From Cupriavidus neocaledonicus (GTDB lineage: Bacteria; Pseudomonadota; Gammaproteobacteria; Burkholderiales; Burkholderiaceae), in contig NZ_AQUR01000107.1 of the NCBI RefSeq assembly GCF_000372525.1, positions 1 through 64,000 on the forward strand: a stretch of 64,000 nt of DNA, read 5' to 3'. The notes beneath the pieces were generated by a model that worked only from the letters and a program-made list of their open reading frames with translations, had not been told where the DNA came from and searched no databases. Every line of letters starts with the position of its first letter. The first letter of the stretch is position 1. The translations under genes were made by a program, and so were the position numbers. Shown piece by piece: positions 43,868-52,951 of the stretch.

Positions 43868-44614
43868 TCAGCGTGCCTTGCCCTGGCTGGCCACGGCCGC
43901 CAGCGACGCGGCGATGGCGTCCTGGTCACCCAGGTAGTAGTGGCGCAGGGGGCGCAGCTCGGCGTCCAGCTCGTAGACGAGGGGGGTGCCGTTGGGGATA
44001 TTGAGGCCGACGATGTCGTCATCCGAAATCTGGTCCAGGTATTTCACCAGCGCGCGGATGCTGTTGCCATGGGCCGCGATGACCACGCGCTTGCCGGATT
44101 GGATGTCGGGGGCGATGGATTCGTTCCACAGCGGCATGACGCGCGCCACGGTGTCCTTCAGGCACTCGGTCAGCGGGATCTCGTTGCGCGGCACATTGGC
44201 GTAGCGCGGATCGTCGTACGAGGCGCGCGGATCGGTCGGCTCCAGCGCCGGCGGCGGCGTGTCGTAGCTGCGGCGCCATACCAGCACCTGTTCGTCGCCG
44301 AACTTGGCGGCGGTCTCGGACTTGTTCAGGCCGGCCAGGGCGCCGTAGTGGCGCTCGTTCAGGCGCCATTCGTTGCGCACCGGAATCCACATCAGGTCCA
44401 TTTCATCCTGCACGTGCCACAGGGTGCGGATGGCGCGCTTGAGGACCGAGGTGTAGGCCACGTCGAAGCCCATGCCGGCTTCCTTGAGCAGCTTGCCGGC
44501 CTGGCGCGCCTGGGCGGCGCCGGTTTCGGTCAGGTCGACGTCGACCCAGCCGGTAAAGCGGTTTTCGAGGTTCCACGTGGATTCGCCGTGGCGGATGAGG
44601 ACAAGCTTGTACAT
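43868..44614 (-). CDS. gpmA: 2,3-bisphosphoglycerate-dependent phosphoglycerate mutase
   Basis: GpmA interconverts 3- and 2-phosphoglycerate in glycolysis and gluconeogenesis. The 248-residue product has the phosphohistidine motif VLIRHGESTWNLENRFTGW at the N-terminus, NERHYGALAGLNK, and the second catalytic His in VVIAAHGNSIRALVKYL. Length is that of the cofactor-dependent enzyme. The start at 44614 is fixed by the family N-terminus MYKLVLIRHGES. It is divergent from the rhodanese gene across a 201-base gap. Confidence 0.96.
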   Translation of the reverse strand: MYKLVLIRHGESTWNLENRFTGWVDVDLTETGAAQARQAGKLLKEAGMGFDVAYTSVLKRAIRTLWHVQDEMDLMWIPVRNEWRLNERHYGALAGLNKSETAAKFGDEQVLVWRRSYDTPPPALEPTDPRASYDDPRYANVPRNEIPLTECLKDTVARVMPLWNESIAPDIQSGKRVVIAAHGNSIRALVKYLDQISDDDIVGLNIPNGTPLVYELDAELRPLRHYYLGDQDAIAASLAAVASQGKAR

Positions 44615-44779
44615 GCTGCTGCTTCCAGAGAGTAGGTAACCTGCATGCGTCCGCGCCGTCACCTGGAGGGGCCGTGAAAACAGACCATGACGGGATTCGG
44701 TAAACATCCCATGTCTCGGACAGGCGACAATGGCGGATGGCCGTGCAACGGCAGGGCCTGGACGCCAAACTGCGTATTT

Positions 44780-44785
44780 TATAAT
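44780..44785 (+). promoter_or_regulatory. Probable -10 box of the rhodanese-grxC-secB genes
   Basis: A perfect TATAAT lies 30 bases before the GTG start of the rhodanese gene. No good -35 hexamer is seen at the right distance. Confidence 0.45.
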
Positions 44786-44815
44786 GCCGCCGACCCAACC
44801 TACCGGAAAGCCAAC

Positions 44816-45229
44816 GTGAATTTCTTCGCCGACTACAACAACCTCGCCCTGATCGCCCTCGCCGTGGTGTCGGGCGGCCTGCTGGCCTGGCCCGCGATCT
44901 CGCGCAGCGCGGGCGGCAAGTCGGTCAATACGGCCACCGCGACCCAGCTGATCAACAAGCGCGGCGCCGTCGTGGTCGACATCCGCGAGCCCGCCGAGTA
45001 CGCCAAGGGCCACCTGCCGCAGGCCAAGAGCGCGCCGCTGGCCGACCTGGCCGCGCGCGCGGCCGGGCTTGCAAAGGACAAGGCCGCCCCCATCATCGTG
45101 GTATGCCAGACCGGCCAGCGTTCGGGCAAGGCCCAGGCAGCGCTGAAGGAAGCCGGTTACAGTGAGATCTACGCGCTCGAGGGCGGCATTGCCGCCTGGC
45201 AGCAGGCGGGCCTGCCGCTGGTGAAGTAA
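44816..45229 (+). CDS. Membrane-anchored rhodanese-like protein
   Basis: The 137-residue protein has an N-terminal hydrophobic anchor (about residues 8-28, NLALIALAVVSGGLLAWPAI) and a single rhodanese domain with the catalytic Cys in IIVVCQTGQRSGKAQAALKE. VVDIREPAEYAKGHLPQAKS is the other family landmark. Rhodanese domains carry persulfide sulfur; the physiological acceptor is unknown. The start is a GTG at 44816 (VNFFADYNNLALI). It leads the rhodanese-grxC-secB-gpsA group, whose order is conserved in related bacteria. Confidence 0.9.
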   Translation: MNFFADYNNLALIALAVVSGGLLAWPAISRSAGGKSVNTATATQLINKRGAVVVDIREPAEYAKGHLPQAKSAPLADLAARAAGLAKDKAAPIIVVCQTGQRSGKAQAALKEAGYSEIYALEGGIAAWQQAGLPLVK

Positions 45230-45307
45230 GCGCGGCAACCCGTCGTAACCGTCACGGCGTGTCCCGGCCAGGCCCGGGCGCGCCCATTGCATTCAAGGAG
45301 ACCCCAC

Positions 45308-45565
45308 ATGGCCCGCGTCGTCATGTACAGCACCGTGGTGTGCCCGTATTGCGTCATGGCTGAACGCCTGCTCAAGTCCCGCGGCGTGGAAACGATCGAG
45401 AAAATCCTGATCGACCGCGAACCGGGCAAGCGTGAAGAGATGATGAGCCGCACCGGCCGCCGCACCGTGCCGCAGATCTACATCGACGACACCCACGTGG
45501 GCGGCTTCGACGACCTCTCCGCGCTCGACCGCCAGGGCGGCCTGGTGCCGCTGCTGGCCGCCTGA
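45308..45565 (+). CDS. grxC: Glutaredoxin 3
   Basis: GrxC reduces disulfides and glutathione mixed disulfides using glutathione, made by the gshAB products at 26.7-28.9 kb. The 85-residue product has the dithiol site STVVCPYCVMAERLLKSRG, the cis-Pro segment GRRTVPQIYIDD, and the glutathione-binding GGFDDLSALD. The start at 45308 follows AAGGAGACCCC. It sits 78 bases after the rhodanese gene and before secB. Confidence 0.95.
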   Translation: MARVVMYSTVVCPYCVMAERLLKSRGVETIEKILIDREPGKREEMMSRTGRRTVPQIYIDDTHVGGFDDLSALDRQGGLVPLLAA

Positions 45566-45771
45566 GCCAATGCATTCGGGACGGCCCCTGCGCAGAATCG
45601 TCTGATTTCGCGCGGGCCGGTTCCGGCATCCCCTTTCGGCGCGGGTGAATTCGCCACTCGCGTCATGTACCATATGCGTTTTCCAGCCGGGAACCGGCCG
45701 GCCCTGTATGATGCAGGCGCTGCCGCCGCCGTCCCCGACACGCATCCAGCCCATCCTCCCGGAAGCCTTTC

Positions 45772-46290
45772 ATGAGCGACCAGCAAAACACCCAGCAGGA
45801 CGATCAACCCTTCTTCAATATCCAGCGTGTCTACCTGAAGGACATGTCGCTGGAGCAGCCCAACTCGCCGGCCATTTTCCTGGAATCGGAAGCCCCGTCG
45901 GTGGAAGTGCAGGTCAATGTCGGCGCTTCGCAGCTGCAGGAAGGCATCTTCGAAGTGGTGGTGACCGGCACCGTGACGACCAAGGTGCAGGACAAGGTCG
46001 CCTTCCTGGTTGAAGCTCACCAGGCCGGTATCTTCGATATCCGCAACGTGCCGGTCGAGCAGCTGGATCCGCTGCTGGGCATTGCCTGCCCCACCATCCT
46101 CTACCCGTACCTGCGCGGCAATATTGCCGACGTGATCACGCGCGCCGGCTTCCAGGCCATCCACCTGTCGGAAATCAACTTCCAGGCGCTGTACGAGCAG
46201 CGCCTGCAGGCCGCCATGGAAGAAGCCCAGGGTGCCGAAGGCGGCAACAGCGGCATCGTCATGCCCGACGGCAGCCAGGCTCGCCACTGA
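45772..46290 (+). CDS. secB: Protein-export chaperone SecB
   Basis: SecB is a tetrameric chaperone that holds preproteins unfolded and passes them to SecA. The 172-residue product has the family core FFNIQRVYLKDMSLEQPNSP, the acidic SecA-contact region, and the segment GIACPTILYPYLRGNIADVI. Length is normal, with a small Gly/Ser-rich end. It follows grxC by 206 bases and precedes gpsA by 114, as in E. coli, where secB and gpsA are also neighbours. Confidence 0.96.
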   Translation: MSDQQNTQQDDQPFFNIQRVYLKDMSLEQPNSPAIFLESEAPSVEVQVNVGASQLQEGIFEVVVTGTVTTKVQDKVAFLVEAHQAGIFDIRNVPVEQLDPLLGIACPTILYPYLRGNIADVITRAGFQAIHLSEINFQALYEQRLQAAMEEAQGAEGGNSGIVMPDGSQARH

Positions 46291-46404
46291 TCCCGGCGTC
46301 CTGCGCCATCCACTGAAACGGGGCTGCGGCCCCGTTTTGCCTTTGGGCTAACATCGTTGGCGCAAGCGGCCAAAGCGCTTGCGCCAACCACTGTTCGAGC
46401 TGCC

Positions 46405-47421
46405 ATGAAACTGACCTTCCTGGGTGCCGGGGCGTGGGGCACCGCCCTCGCCAGCCATGCCGCGGCCACCAATGACGTGGTGTTGTGGGGACGCGACCAG
46501 GCGCAGCTCGCGGCGCTCGCGGCCACGCGCGAGAACGCTGCCTACCTGCCTGGCGTGACCCTGTCCGAACGGCTGGCGGTGCAGGCGGATTTCGAGCAGG
46601 CGGTGGCGCACGCCGCCGACGATGCGGACGGCATCGTGGTGGTGGCGACGCCGGTGGCGGGCCTGCGCGAGATGACGCGCCGGCTGGCCGCGCGCGGCCC
46701 GAAGCCGGTGTCGATGCTGTGGCTGTGCAAGGGCTTCGAGGCCGGCACCCACCTGCTGCCGCACCAGATGGTGCGGGCCGAGCTGGACGCCGCCGGGCGC
46801 ACCGAGGGCTTTGCCTATGGCGTGCTGACCGGCCCCAGCTTTGCCCGCGAGGTGGCGCTCGGGCTGCCATGCGCGCTGACCGTGGCCGGCACCGAGCCCT
46901 CGCTGGCGGACCGCGCGCAAGCGGCCTTCCACCATCACGCCATGCGCATCTACGGCAGCGATGACCTGACCGGCGTGGAAGTCGGCGGGGCGGTCAAGAA
47001 CGTGCTGGCGATCGCCACCGGTGCCAGCGACGGGCTGGGGCTGGGCCTGAACGCACGCGCCGCGCTGGTGACGCGCGGGCTGGCCGAGATGACGCGCCTG
47101 GGCCTGGCGCTGGGCGGCCGGGTCGAGACCTTCATGGGCCTGGCCGGCGTCGGCGACCTGATCCTGACTGCGACGGGAGACCTGTCGCGCAACCGCAAGG
47201 TCGGCCAGCAGCTGGCGGCGGGGCAGAGCCTGGAGCAGATCCTGGCCGGCCTGGGGCACGTTGCCGAAGGCGTGCGCTGTGCGCAGGCGGTGGCCGAGCT
47301 GGCCGCCACGCATGGCATCGAGATGCCGATCGCCCGCGCCGTCTGCGCGGTGCTGTTCGACGGGCTCAGCGCCGCCGACGCGGTGGCGCAGCTGCTGCAG
47401 CGCGACGCCCGCGACGAATGA
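46405..47421 (+). CDS. gpsA: Glycerol-3-phosphate dehydrogenase [NAD(P)+]
   Basis: GpsA reduces dihydroxyacetone phosphate to sn-glycerol-3-phosphate for phospholipid synthesis. The 338-residue product begins with the dinucleotide loop MKLTFLGAGAWGTALASHAA. The catalytic Lys lies in VEVGGAVKNVLAIATGASDG and the substrate loop is GPSFAREVALGLP. GVGDLILTATGDLSRNRKVG is a further signature. The start at 46405 is fixed by this N-terminus. Confidence 0.95.
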   Translation: MKLTFLGAGAWGTALASHAAATNDVVLWGRDQAQLAALAATRENAAYLPGVTLSERLAVQADFEQAVAHAADDADGIVVVATPVAGLREMTRRLAARGPKPVSMLWLCKGFEAGTHLLPHQMVRAELDAAGRTEGFAYGVLTGPSFAREVALGLPCALTVAGTEPSLADRAQAAFHHHAMRIYGSDDLTGVEVGGAVKNVLAIATGASDGLGLGLNARAALVTRGLAEMTRLGLALGGRVETFMGLAGVGDLILTATGDLSRNRKVGQQLAAGQSLEQILAGLGHVAEGVRCAQAVAELAATHGIEMPIARAVCAVLFDGLSAADAVAQLLQRDARDE

Positions 47422-47456
47422 ACGCCCGTGTTCCCACCTGTTACTGAGCCTACCGC

Positions 47457-48434
47457 ATGTCAACACGACGCCAGGCGCTGATCGCGCTCGCTGCCGCCTG
47501 CGCCGCCGGGGCCGGCGGCAGCGCTTTCGCCCAACCGTGGCCGGCGCGGCCGCTGCGCATGGTGGTGCCATTCCCGCCGGGCTCGTCGCCCGACCTGATC
47601 GCGCGCATCCTGACCGAAAAGCTGGCCGCGGCGCTGGGCCAGCCGGTGGTGGTGGAAAACCGCCCGGGCGCCGGCGGCAACATCGGCACCGGCATGGTGG
47701 CGCGCGCGGCGCCGGACGGCTACACGCTGCTGTTCACCATCAACGGTCCGCTGGTGACCGCGCCCACGCTGTCGCGCAACCTCAGCTACGACCCGTTCCG
47801 CCAGCTGGCCCCGGTCACGCTGGTGGCGACCTCGCCCAACGTGCTGGTGGTGGATGCGCGCCTGCCGATACACAACCTGCGCGAGTTCGTCGCGCTGGCG
47901 CGGTCGCGGCCGGGGGAACTGAACTATGGCTCGCCCGGCAACGGCAGCGCCTCGCACCTGGCGATGGAACAGCTCAAGGCGATGGCGGGCGTCGAGCTGC
48001 AGCACGTGCCGTATCCCGGCTTTCCGCAGGTCACCACGGCGATGGTCGGCGGGCAGTTGCAGGCGGCCTTCATGGTGCCGGCGATCGCGATGCCGCAGGT
48101 CAATGCCGGCAAGCTGCGCGTGCTGGCCGTGACTACCACGGGGCGCACCGCGGTGCTGCCGTCGGTGCCTACGGTGGCAGAGTCGGGCTACCCCGGTTTC
48201 GAGGCGATTTCCTGGCAGGCCGTGCTGGCGCCCGCGGGTACGCCGCAGGCGGTGATCGACCGGCTCTACCGCGAACTGGTGGCGATCATCGGCAGCGCCG
48301 ACGTGCGCGACAAGATGCGCGCGCAGTATTTCGTGCCGGCCGGCACCGCGCCGGCGTCGCTGCGCCAGACCATGGCGAGCGAGAAGGCGCGCTGGGACAA
48401 GGTGATTCGCGCCGCCGGCGTGCAGCCCGAGTAA
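47457..48434 (+). CDS. Tripartite tricarboxylate transporter substrate-binding protein (Bug family)
   Basis: The 325-residue periplasmic protein is a Bug-family receptor, a group greatly expanded in Bordetella and Cupriavidus. A signal peptide (residues 1-28, with RR near the start and cleavage after SAFA) is followed by WPARPLRMVVPFPPGSSPDL, the two-lobed fold with the VVVENRPGAGGNIG loop, and LAVTTTGRTAVLPSVPTVAE. These proteins bind carboxylates, amides or aromatic acids. No TctB or TctA membrane genes are adjacent, so it is an orphan receptor, as most Bug proteins are. The ligand is unknown. Confidence 0.9.
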   Translation: MSTRRQALIALAAACAAGAGGSAFAQPWPARPLRMVVPFPPGSSPDLIARILTEKLAAALGQPVVVENRPGAGGNIGTGMVARAAPDGYTLLFTINGPLVTAPTLSRNLSYDPFRQLAPVTLVATSPNVLVVDARLPIHNLREFVALARSRPGELNYGSPGNGSASHLAMEQLKAMAGVELQHVPYPGFPQVTTAMVGGQLQAAFMVPAIAMPQVNAGKLRVLAVTTTGRTAVLPSVPTVAESGYPGFEAISWQAVLAPAGTPQAVIDRLYRELVAIIGSADVRDKMRAQYFVPAGTAPASLRQTMASEKARWDKVIRAAGVQPE

Positions 48435-48457
48435 GCCGCCCCGGCCCCGGGGCAGCT

Positions 48458-48928
48458 TCAGCTGCCGCCCGCGAAGCCGTTCTGCCGCCAGGCCTCGAAC
48501 ACCACCACGGCCACCGTGTTGGACAGGTTCAGGCTGCGGTTGTCCGGCCGCATCGGCAGCCGGATGCGCTGCGCGGGCGGGAACCACTCGCGGCGCTCCG
48601 GCGACAGTCCGCGTGTCTCCGAGCCGAACACGAACCAGTCGCCCGGCCGGAACGCCACCTGGCCGAACGGCGTCGAGCCGCGCGTGGTCAGGGCGAACAT
48701 GCGCGTCGGGTCGGGCTGTTCGCTGGCCATCAGCGCATCCCAGCTGTCGTGCACGCGCATGGTGGCGTACTCGTGGTAATCCAGCCCCGCGCGGCGCATG
48801 CGCGCGTCTTCCAGCGGAAAACCCAACGGTTTGACCAGGTGCAGCTGCGCGCCGGTGTTGGCACACAGGCGGATCACATTGCCGGTATTAGGCGGGATTT
48901 CCGGTTCGACCAGGACGACGTGGAACAT
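48458..48928 (-). CDS. trmL: tRNA (cytidine(34)-2'-O)-methyltransferase
   Basis: TrmL methylates the ribose of the wobble base of some leucine tRNAs. The 156-residue SPOUT-fold protein begins MFHVVLVEPEIPPNTGNVIR, carries LVKPLGFPLEDARMRRAGLD, FVFGSETRGL and the knot segment IRLPMRPDNRSLNLSNTVAV, and has the length of the single-domain enzyme. It is convergent with the Bug-family gene (23 bases between stops) and lies 85 bases beyond comF on the same strand. Confidence 0.93.
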   Translation of the reverse strand: MFHVVLVEPEIPPNTGNVIRLCANTGAQLHLVKPLGFPLEDARMRRAGLDYHEYATMRVHDSWDALMASEQPDPTRMFALTTRGSTPFGQVAFRPGDWFVFGSETRGLSPERREWFPPAQRIRLPMRPDNRSLNLSNTVAVVVFEAWRQNGFAGGS

Positions 48929-49013
48929 GATGCGGGGCGATGGCGGGCGCGGGCGCCCTTCGTCAGAACGGTGCGCAGCTTACCGCGCGCCTGTGCCCCT
49001 GTCATCCCGCCCG

Positions 49014-49682
49014 CTACGGCGTGCGCAACGCCACGATCACGCTGACCCGGGCCGCGCCCTGTGCCTTGAGCACGGCGGCGGCCTCGTGCAGGGTCGCGCC
49101 GGAAGTCATGACATCGTCGACCAGCGCCACGTGCAGGCCGTCCAGCCGCGTGGCGCGCGTGGGGGCAAAGGCGCCGCGCAGGTTGACCTGGCGCGCGGCC
49201 AGGTCCAGCGCGCGCTGGCTGCCGGTGTCGCGCTGGCGTTGCAGCAGCACCGGGTCGGCGCGCAGGCCCAGGCGGCGCGCCAGCGGCCGCGCGATTTCCC
49301 AGGCCTGGTTGAAGCCGCGCGCGGCCAGCCGTTGCGGCGCCAGCGGCACCGGCACGATCAGGTCGGGTGCGGCATGGCGGGCCGCGTCCCAGGCCCTGGG
49401 CAGGCCCTCGGCCAGCCTGGCGGCGAGCCAGGGCGCCAGTGACAGCGCGTGGCCGAACTTGAGCGCCAGCACCAGCTGGTCCTGTGGCGCGGCGTAGTCG
49501 CCCAGCGTATGGGCATGGTCGAAGGCGCGGGGCGAGGCGCCGCAGGCCGGGCAGTGGAAATGCCGCCCCAGCGCCAGCGCGCACACCGGGCAGCGCCGCA
49601 CCGGGCGCAGCAGGTCGGCGGCGCAGGGCGCGCACACCACCTGCCGCTGCACCGCCCCGCACAGCGCGCAGCCGCTGGGCAA
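49014..49682 (-). CDS. comF: ComF-family phosphoribosyltransferase-like protein
   Basis: ComF proteins take part in DNA uptake for transformation. The product has an N-terminal zinc-binding part (CALCG, CAPC, CPVC and CPAC pairs within the first 65 residues) and a C-terminal phosphoribosyltransferase fold with the PRPP loop HVALVDDVMTSGATLHEAAA. The RGFNQAWEIARPLARRLG segment is a family landmark. The start is uncertain: a TTG at 49682 (LPSGCALCG) gives 222 residues; an ATG at 49871 would overlap the divergent methyltransferase and add a non-family extension. comM, another transformation gene, is elsewhere in this window. Confidence 0.85.
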   Translation of the reverse strand: MPSGCALCGAVQRQVVCAPCAADLLRPVRRCPVCALALGRHFHCPACGASPRAFDHAHTLGDYAAPQDQLVLALKFGHALSLAPWLAARLAEGLPRAWDAARHAAPDLIVPVPLAPQRLAARGFNQAWEIARPLARRLGLRADPVLLQRQRDTGSQRALDLAARQVNLRGAFAPTRATRLDGLHVALVDDVMTSGATLHEAAAVLKAQGAARVSVIVALRTP

Positions 49683-49859
49683 CAGCTGCTCGCGCGCACG
49701 GGCCAGCGCGTGCCCGGCGGCGCCGGCAGCCCGCGCGGTGCACGCGTATACTTGCCGTCCGGCCGCGGCCCATCGGGCGCGGCGGCCGGGTTCGTCCGGC
49801 GCCTGGGGCAGTACCTGCCCGCGCGCCGGTTCCTGTTTTCCTTGCTGCCCTGTCTGCCC

Positions 49860-50813
49860 GTGTCCCTGCATGCCGCCGATTCTCCCGATGCCCACCTGCC
49901 GCCCGCGCGCCTGACCCGGCTCGCCTTCGACCGGCGCAGCCGCGGCTTCCGCCAGCTCGATTTCCTGCTGGGCGAGATCGGGCGCCGCATGCAGGAGCGC
50001 ATGGAGGTGATCCGCCTGGCGCCGCAGCGCGCGCTCGATATCGGCTGCGGCCACGGCCAGGGCCTGGCCGGGCTGCGCGCGCGCTTCCCGGATGCGCAGA
50101 TCGCCGGCCTGGACATCTCCGGCGCGATGCTGGCCGAAGCCGGCCAGCGCGACCCGCAGCGCCGGCCCGGCTGGCTCGGCCGCATGCTGGGCAAGCGGCC
50201 GCTGTTCGACCTGGTCCAGGGCGATCTTGCCACACTGCCTTTTGCGCCCGCGTGCTTTGACCTGCTGTGGTCCAACCTGGCCCTGCACTGGCATCCGGAG
50301 CCGCACCGCGTGTTCCCGGAGTGGCACCGGGTCACGCGCGACGAAGGGCTGGTGCTGTTCTCGCTGTTCGGCCCGGACACGCTGAAGGAGCTTCGCGCGG
50401 CCTTTGCCGAGGTCGACGACGCACCCCATACGTTGCGCTTTGTCGACATGCACGACATCGGCGACATGCTGGTTCACAGCGGCTGGTCGACGCCGGTGAT
50501 GGACATGGAAACGCTGACCGTGACCTACGAGTCGCCCGCCACGCTGCTGCGCGAGGTGCAGGCCTTCGGCGGCTTGCGCGCGCCCGCCGAGGCGCCGCCG
50601 CGGGGCCTGCGCGGCCGTGGCTGGTACCAGGCGCTGACGCAGGCGCTGGAGCGGCGCCGCAACGCCGACGGGGTGATTCCGCTGAGCTTCGAAGTCGTCT
50701 ACGGCCATGCCTGGAAGCTGGCGCCGCGCGGCGCGCAGGCGCGTGACGGCGAAGGCCGCGCGGTGGTGCCGCTGGACCAGATCGGGCGTGCAAAACCGCG
50801 TCGCGCAGGTTAA
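49860..50813 (+). CDS. SAM-dependent methyltransferase, BioC-like
   Basis: The 317-residue class I methyltransferase resembles BioC, which methylates malonyl-ACP to start biotin synthesis. It has LTRLAFDRRSRGFRQLDFLL at the N-terminus, SAM motif I ALDIGCGHGQGLAGL, IAGLDISGAMLAEA, and LPFAPACFDLLWSNLALHWH, a BioC-type acceptor segment with the Asp-Leu-Leu-Trp-Ser-Asn pattern. GLVLFSLFGPDTLKELRAAF also matches BioC. The start is taken as GTG 49860; no strong ribosome site is visible and upstream starts remain possible. No bio genes are adjacent, so BioC function is inferred only from similarity. Confidence 0.8.
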   Translation: MSLHAADSPDAHLPPARLTRLAFDRRSRGFRQLDFLLGEIGRRMQERMEVIRLAPQRALDIGCGHGQGLAGLRARFPDAQIAGLDISGAMLAEAGQRDPQRRPGWLGRMLGKRPLFDLVQGDLATLPFAPACFDLLWSNLALHWHPEPHRVFPEWHRVTRDEGLVLFSLFGPDTLKELRAAFAEVDDAPHTLRFVDMHDIGDMLVHSGWSTPVMDMETLTVTYESPATLLREVQAFGGLRAPAEAPPRGLRGRGWYQALTQALERRRNADGVIPLSFEVVYGHAWKLAPRGAQARDGEGRAVVPLDQIGRAKPRRAG

Positions 50814-50943
50814 AACTGAGTTAACTTGCGTCGGCTCGCGATTGCCGCAAACATAGAGCCGGCGCGGCGGGCAGGGCGATGTCAGCATTTTGGCCCATGC
50901 ACAGAATCAGGCGGCGCGCAAGCCTTGCGGTCAAGGCGCGCCC

Positions 50944-50972
50944 TTGTCCGTGTATGGGAAGCGCCCTATAAT
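50944..50972 (+). promoter_or_regulatory. Sigma-70 promoter of the cytochrome oxidase cluster
   Basis: TTGTCC (50944-50949) and TATAAT (50967-50972) are separated by 17 bases. Transcription would begin near 50979, about 100 bases before the DUF2244 gene that leads the cluster. Confidence 0.7.
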
Positions 50973-51082
50973 GCGCCAGTTTGTCGCAGTGGTCCCCTGG
51001 CACAAGAACGTCCTGGTTTGCACGCACTGTGCGGTCCGGACGCCATCGTCCCGGGTGTGCATCCGATGCAGAGTGGTTGGCG

Positions 51083-51592
51083 ATGCAAGACTTGGGTATC
51101 GCATTCCAGACGGCAGGTGGTGACTCCGGCGGAAATCTCGACGGACCTTCCTCCTCGCCCCACGACTGGCTGATGAAGCGGAACTGCTCGCTGAGTCCAC
51201 GCCAGGTCGGCTGGTTTTACCTCTCGATCCTCACGGTTTCGCTTGCCATCGCGTTGTTTTTCGCCTGGCAAGGGTCGTGGCTCGTGCTGCCCTTTGCCAG
51301 CATCGAGCTGATCGGGCTGGGCATCGCCCTGCTTGTGTATGCGCGCCATGCGACGGACTATGAGCGCGTCAGCATCACCGACGGCACGCTGGTCGTGGAG
51401 ACAGCCAGCGCCGGACGGGTGACGCGCCAGGAATTCAATCCGTGCTGGGTGCGGATCGAACTGGGTGAATCGTTCCGCGCGCTGGTGACGCTGCGCTCGG
51501 GCAGGCGTGCGGTACAGGTGGGGTGTTACGTGGACCCGTACCGGCGACGCAAGTTCGCGCAGGAGCTCGCAGCGGCCTTGCGCCGCCTCTGA
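51083..51592 (+). CDS. DUF2244 domain-containing membrane protein
   Basis: The 169-residue protein belongs to DUF2244, small two-helix membrane proteins often encoded directly upstream of cytochrome oxidase subunit II. Transmembrane segments are at about residues 44-62 (GWFYLSILTVSLAIALFFAW) and 66-88 (WLVLPFASIELIGLGIALLV), preceded by the family motif KRNCSLSPRQ. The C-terminal part (RVTRQEFNPCWVRIELGESF, ending RKFAQELAAALRRL) is cytosolic. Function is unknown; the position suggests a role in oxidase assembly. It lies 58 bases before ctaC. Confidence 0.85.
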   Translation: MQDLGIAFQTAGGDSGGNLDGPSSSPHDWLMKRNCSLSPRQVGWFYLSILTVSLAIALFFAWQGSWLVLPFASIELIGLGIALLVYARHATDYERVSITDGTLVVETASAGRVTRQEFNPCWVRIELGESFRALVTLRSGRRAVQVGCYVDPYRRRKFAQELAAALRRL

Positions 51593-51650
51593 GAGGCGGT
51601 GCAAGCGGCGGCGGGGACAGATTTGAATCTGTAAATTGGGTAGATAACAA

Positions 51651-52913
51651 ATGAAAATGTGGAAGAAGGCATCCGCAGTTTGTCTGGCCGGCGCGTCCCT
51701 GCTTGCCAGCCAGGCGGCATCCGCGGTCAGCGACATGCCGGGCGGCCCCGCCGTGCGCCAGCTCAACCTGACCGAGCCGGTTACCAAGATCGCCGAACAG
51801 ATTCACTGGTTGAACTGGATGATGCTGATCATCTGCACGGTGATCTTCATCGCGGTGTTCAGCGTGATGTTCTATTCCATCTTCACGCACCGCAAGGCCA
51901 AGGGTGCCAAGCCCGCTTCCTTCCACGAGAGCATCACCGTCGAGGTGGTGTGGACCATCGTCCCGTTCCTGATCGTGATCGCGATGGCCCTGCCGGCCAC
52001 CAAGACCGTGGTCGCGATGAAGGACACCACCAACTCCGACGTCACCATCAAGGCCACCGGCTACCAGTGGAAGTGGGGCTATGACTACCTGAAGGGCGAA
52101 GGCGAGGGCATCTCCTTCGTGTCGACCCTGACCACCCCGCGCGAGCAGATCAACAACGAGCAGGCCAAGTCGAACACCTACCTGATGGAGGTGGACAACG
52201 AGCTGGTGGTGCCGGTCAACAAGAAGATCCGCATCGTCACCACTGCCAACGACGTGATCCATGCCTGGATGATCCCGGCCTTCGGCGTCAAGCAGGATGC
52301 GATCCCGGGCTTCGTGCGCGACACCTGGTTCAAGGCCGAGAAGATCGGCGTGTACCGCGGCCAGTGCGCCGAGCTGTGCGGCAAGGAACACGCCTTCATG
52401 CCGATCGTGGTGCGCGTGGTCTCCGACGCCGACTACACCAAGTGGGTCGACGGCAAGAAGAAGGAGCTGGCGGCCAAGGCCGACGATCCCAACAAGACCT
52501 GGACCCTGGACGAAGCCAAGGTGCGCGGCGAGAAGATCTACGCGGCCAACTGCGCGGTCTGCCACCAGCCTAACGGCAAGGGCGGCGGCGCGTTCCCGGC
52601 GCTGGACGGCTCCAAGATCGTGAACGGCCCCAAGGCCGGCCAGATGCACATGCTGCTGGAAGGCAAGGGCGGCATGCCGTCGTGGAAGCAACTGTCGGAC
52701 ACCGAACTGGCCACGGTCATGACCTATACGCGCAACGCCTGGGGCAACAAGACGGGTGAAGTGATCCAGCCGAGCGAATTCGTGGGCGCCCGCGCGGGCA
52801 AGTTCCCCGAAGGCGGCGGCGCGGCCGGCGGCGAAGCGCCGAAGGCCGAGGCCAAGCCGGCCGCTCAGGCTGACAAGCAGGCCAGTCTCGCGGGCGACCG
52901 CGTCGCCGGCTGA
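51651..52913 (+). CDS. ctaC: Cytochrome c oxidase subunit II with fused cytochrome c domain
   Basis: Subunit II takes electrons at its CuA centre and passes them to subunit I. The 420-residue product has a signal peptide, two transmembrane helices (WMMLIICTVIFIAVFSVMFY and TIVPFLIVIAMALPA), and the CuA domain with QCAELCGKEHAFMPIVVRVV (two Cys, His, Met) and the upstream His in NDVIHAWMIPAFG. A C-terminal cytochrome c domain follows, with heme site NCAVCHQPNGKGGG and distal Met in KGGMPSWKQL, so this is a caa3-type enzyme. The Ala/Glu-rich tail is low complexity. ctaD follows after 38 bases. Confidence 0.96.
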   Translation: MKMWKKASAVCLAGASLLASQAASAVSDMPGGPAVRQLNLTEPVTKIAEQIHWLNWMMLIICTVIFIAVFSVMFYSIFTHRKAKGAKPASFHESITVEVVWTIVPFLIVIAMALPATKTVVAMKDTTNSDVTIKATGYQWKWGYDYLKGEGEGISFVSTLTTPREQINNEQAKSNTYLMEVDNELVVPVNKKIRIVTTANDVIHAWMIPAFGVKQDAIPGFVRDTWFKAEKIGVYRGQCAELCGKEHAFMPIVVRVVSDADYTKWVDGKKKELAAKADDPNKTWTLDEAKVRGEKIYAANCAVCHQPNGKGGGAFPALDGSKIVNGPKAGQMHMLLEGKGGMPSWKQLSDTELATVMTYTRNAWGNKTGEVIQPSEFVGARAGKFPEGGGAAGGEAPKAEAKPAAQADKQASLAGDRVAG

Positions 52914-52951
52914 CCCGCTGAAGACAGAACAGGATTAGAGGAGCATTTGCG

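Noticed and set aside
49683..49871. Longer ComF starting at ATG 49871
   Set aside because: The extra N-terminus is not ComF-like and would overlap the start of the divergent methyltransferase gene.
50971..51123. Mini zinc-ribbon protein (CTHC...CIRC) before the DUF2244 gene
   Set aside because: Its ATG overlaps the -10 box of the oxidase promoter, so it would not be in the transcript; the Cys pairs are probably chance.
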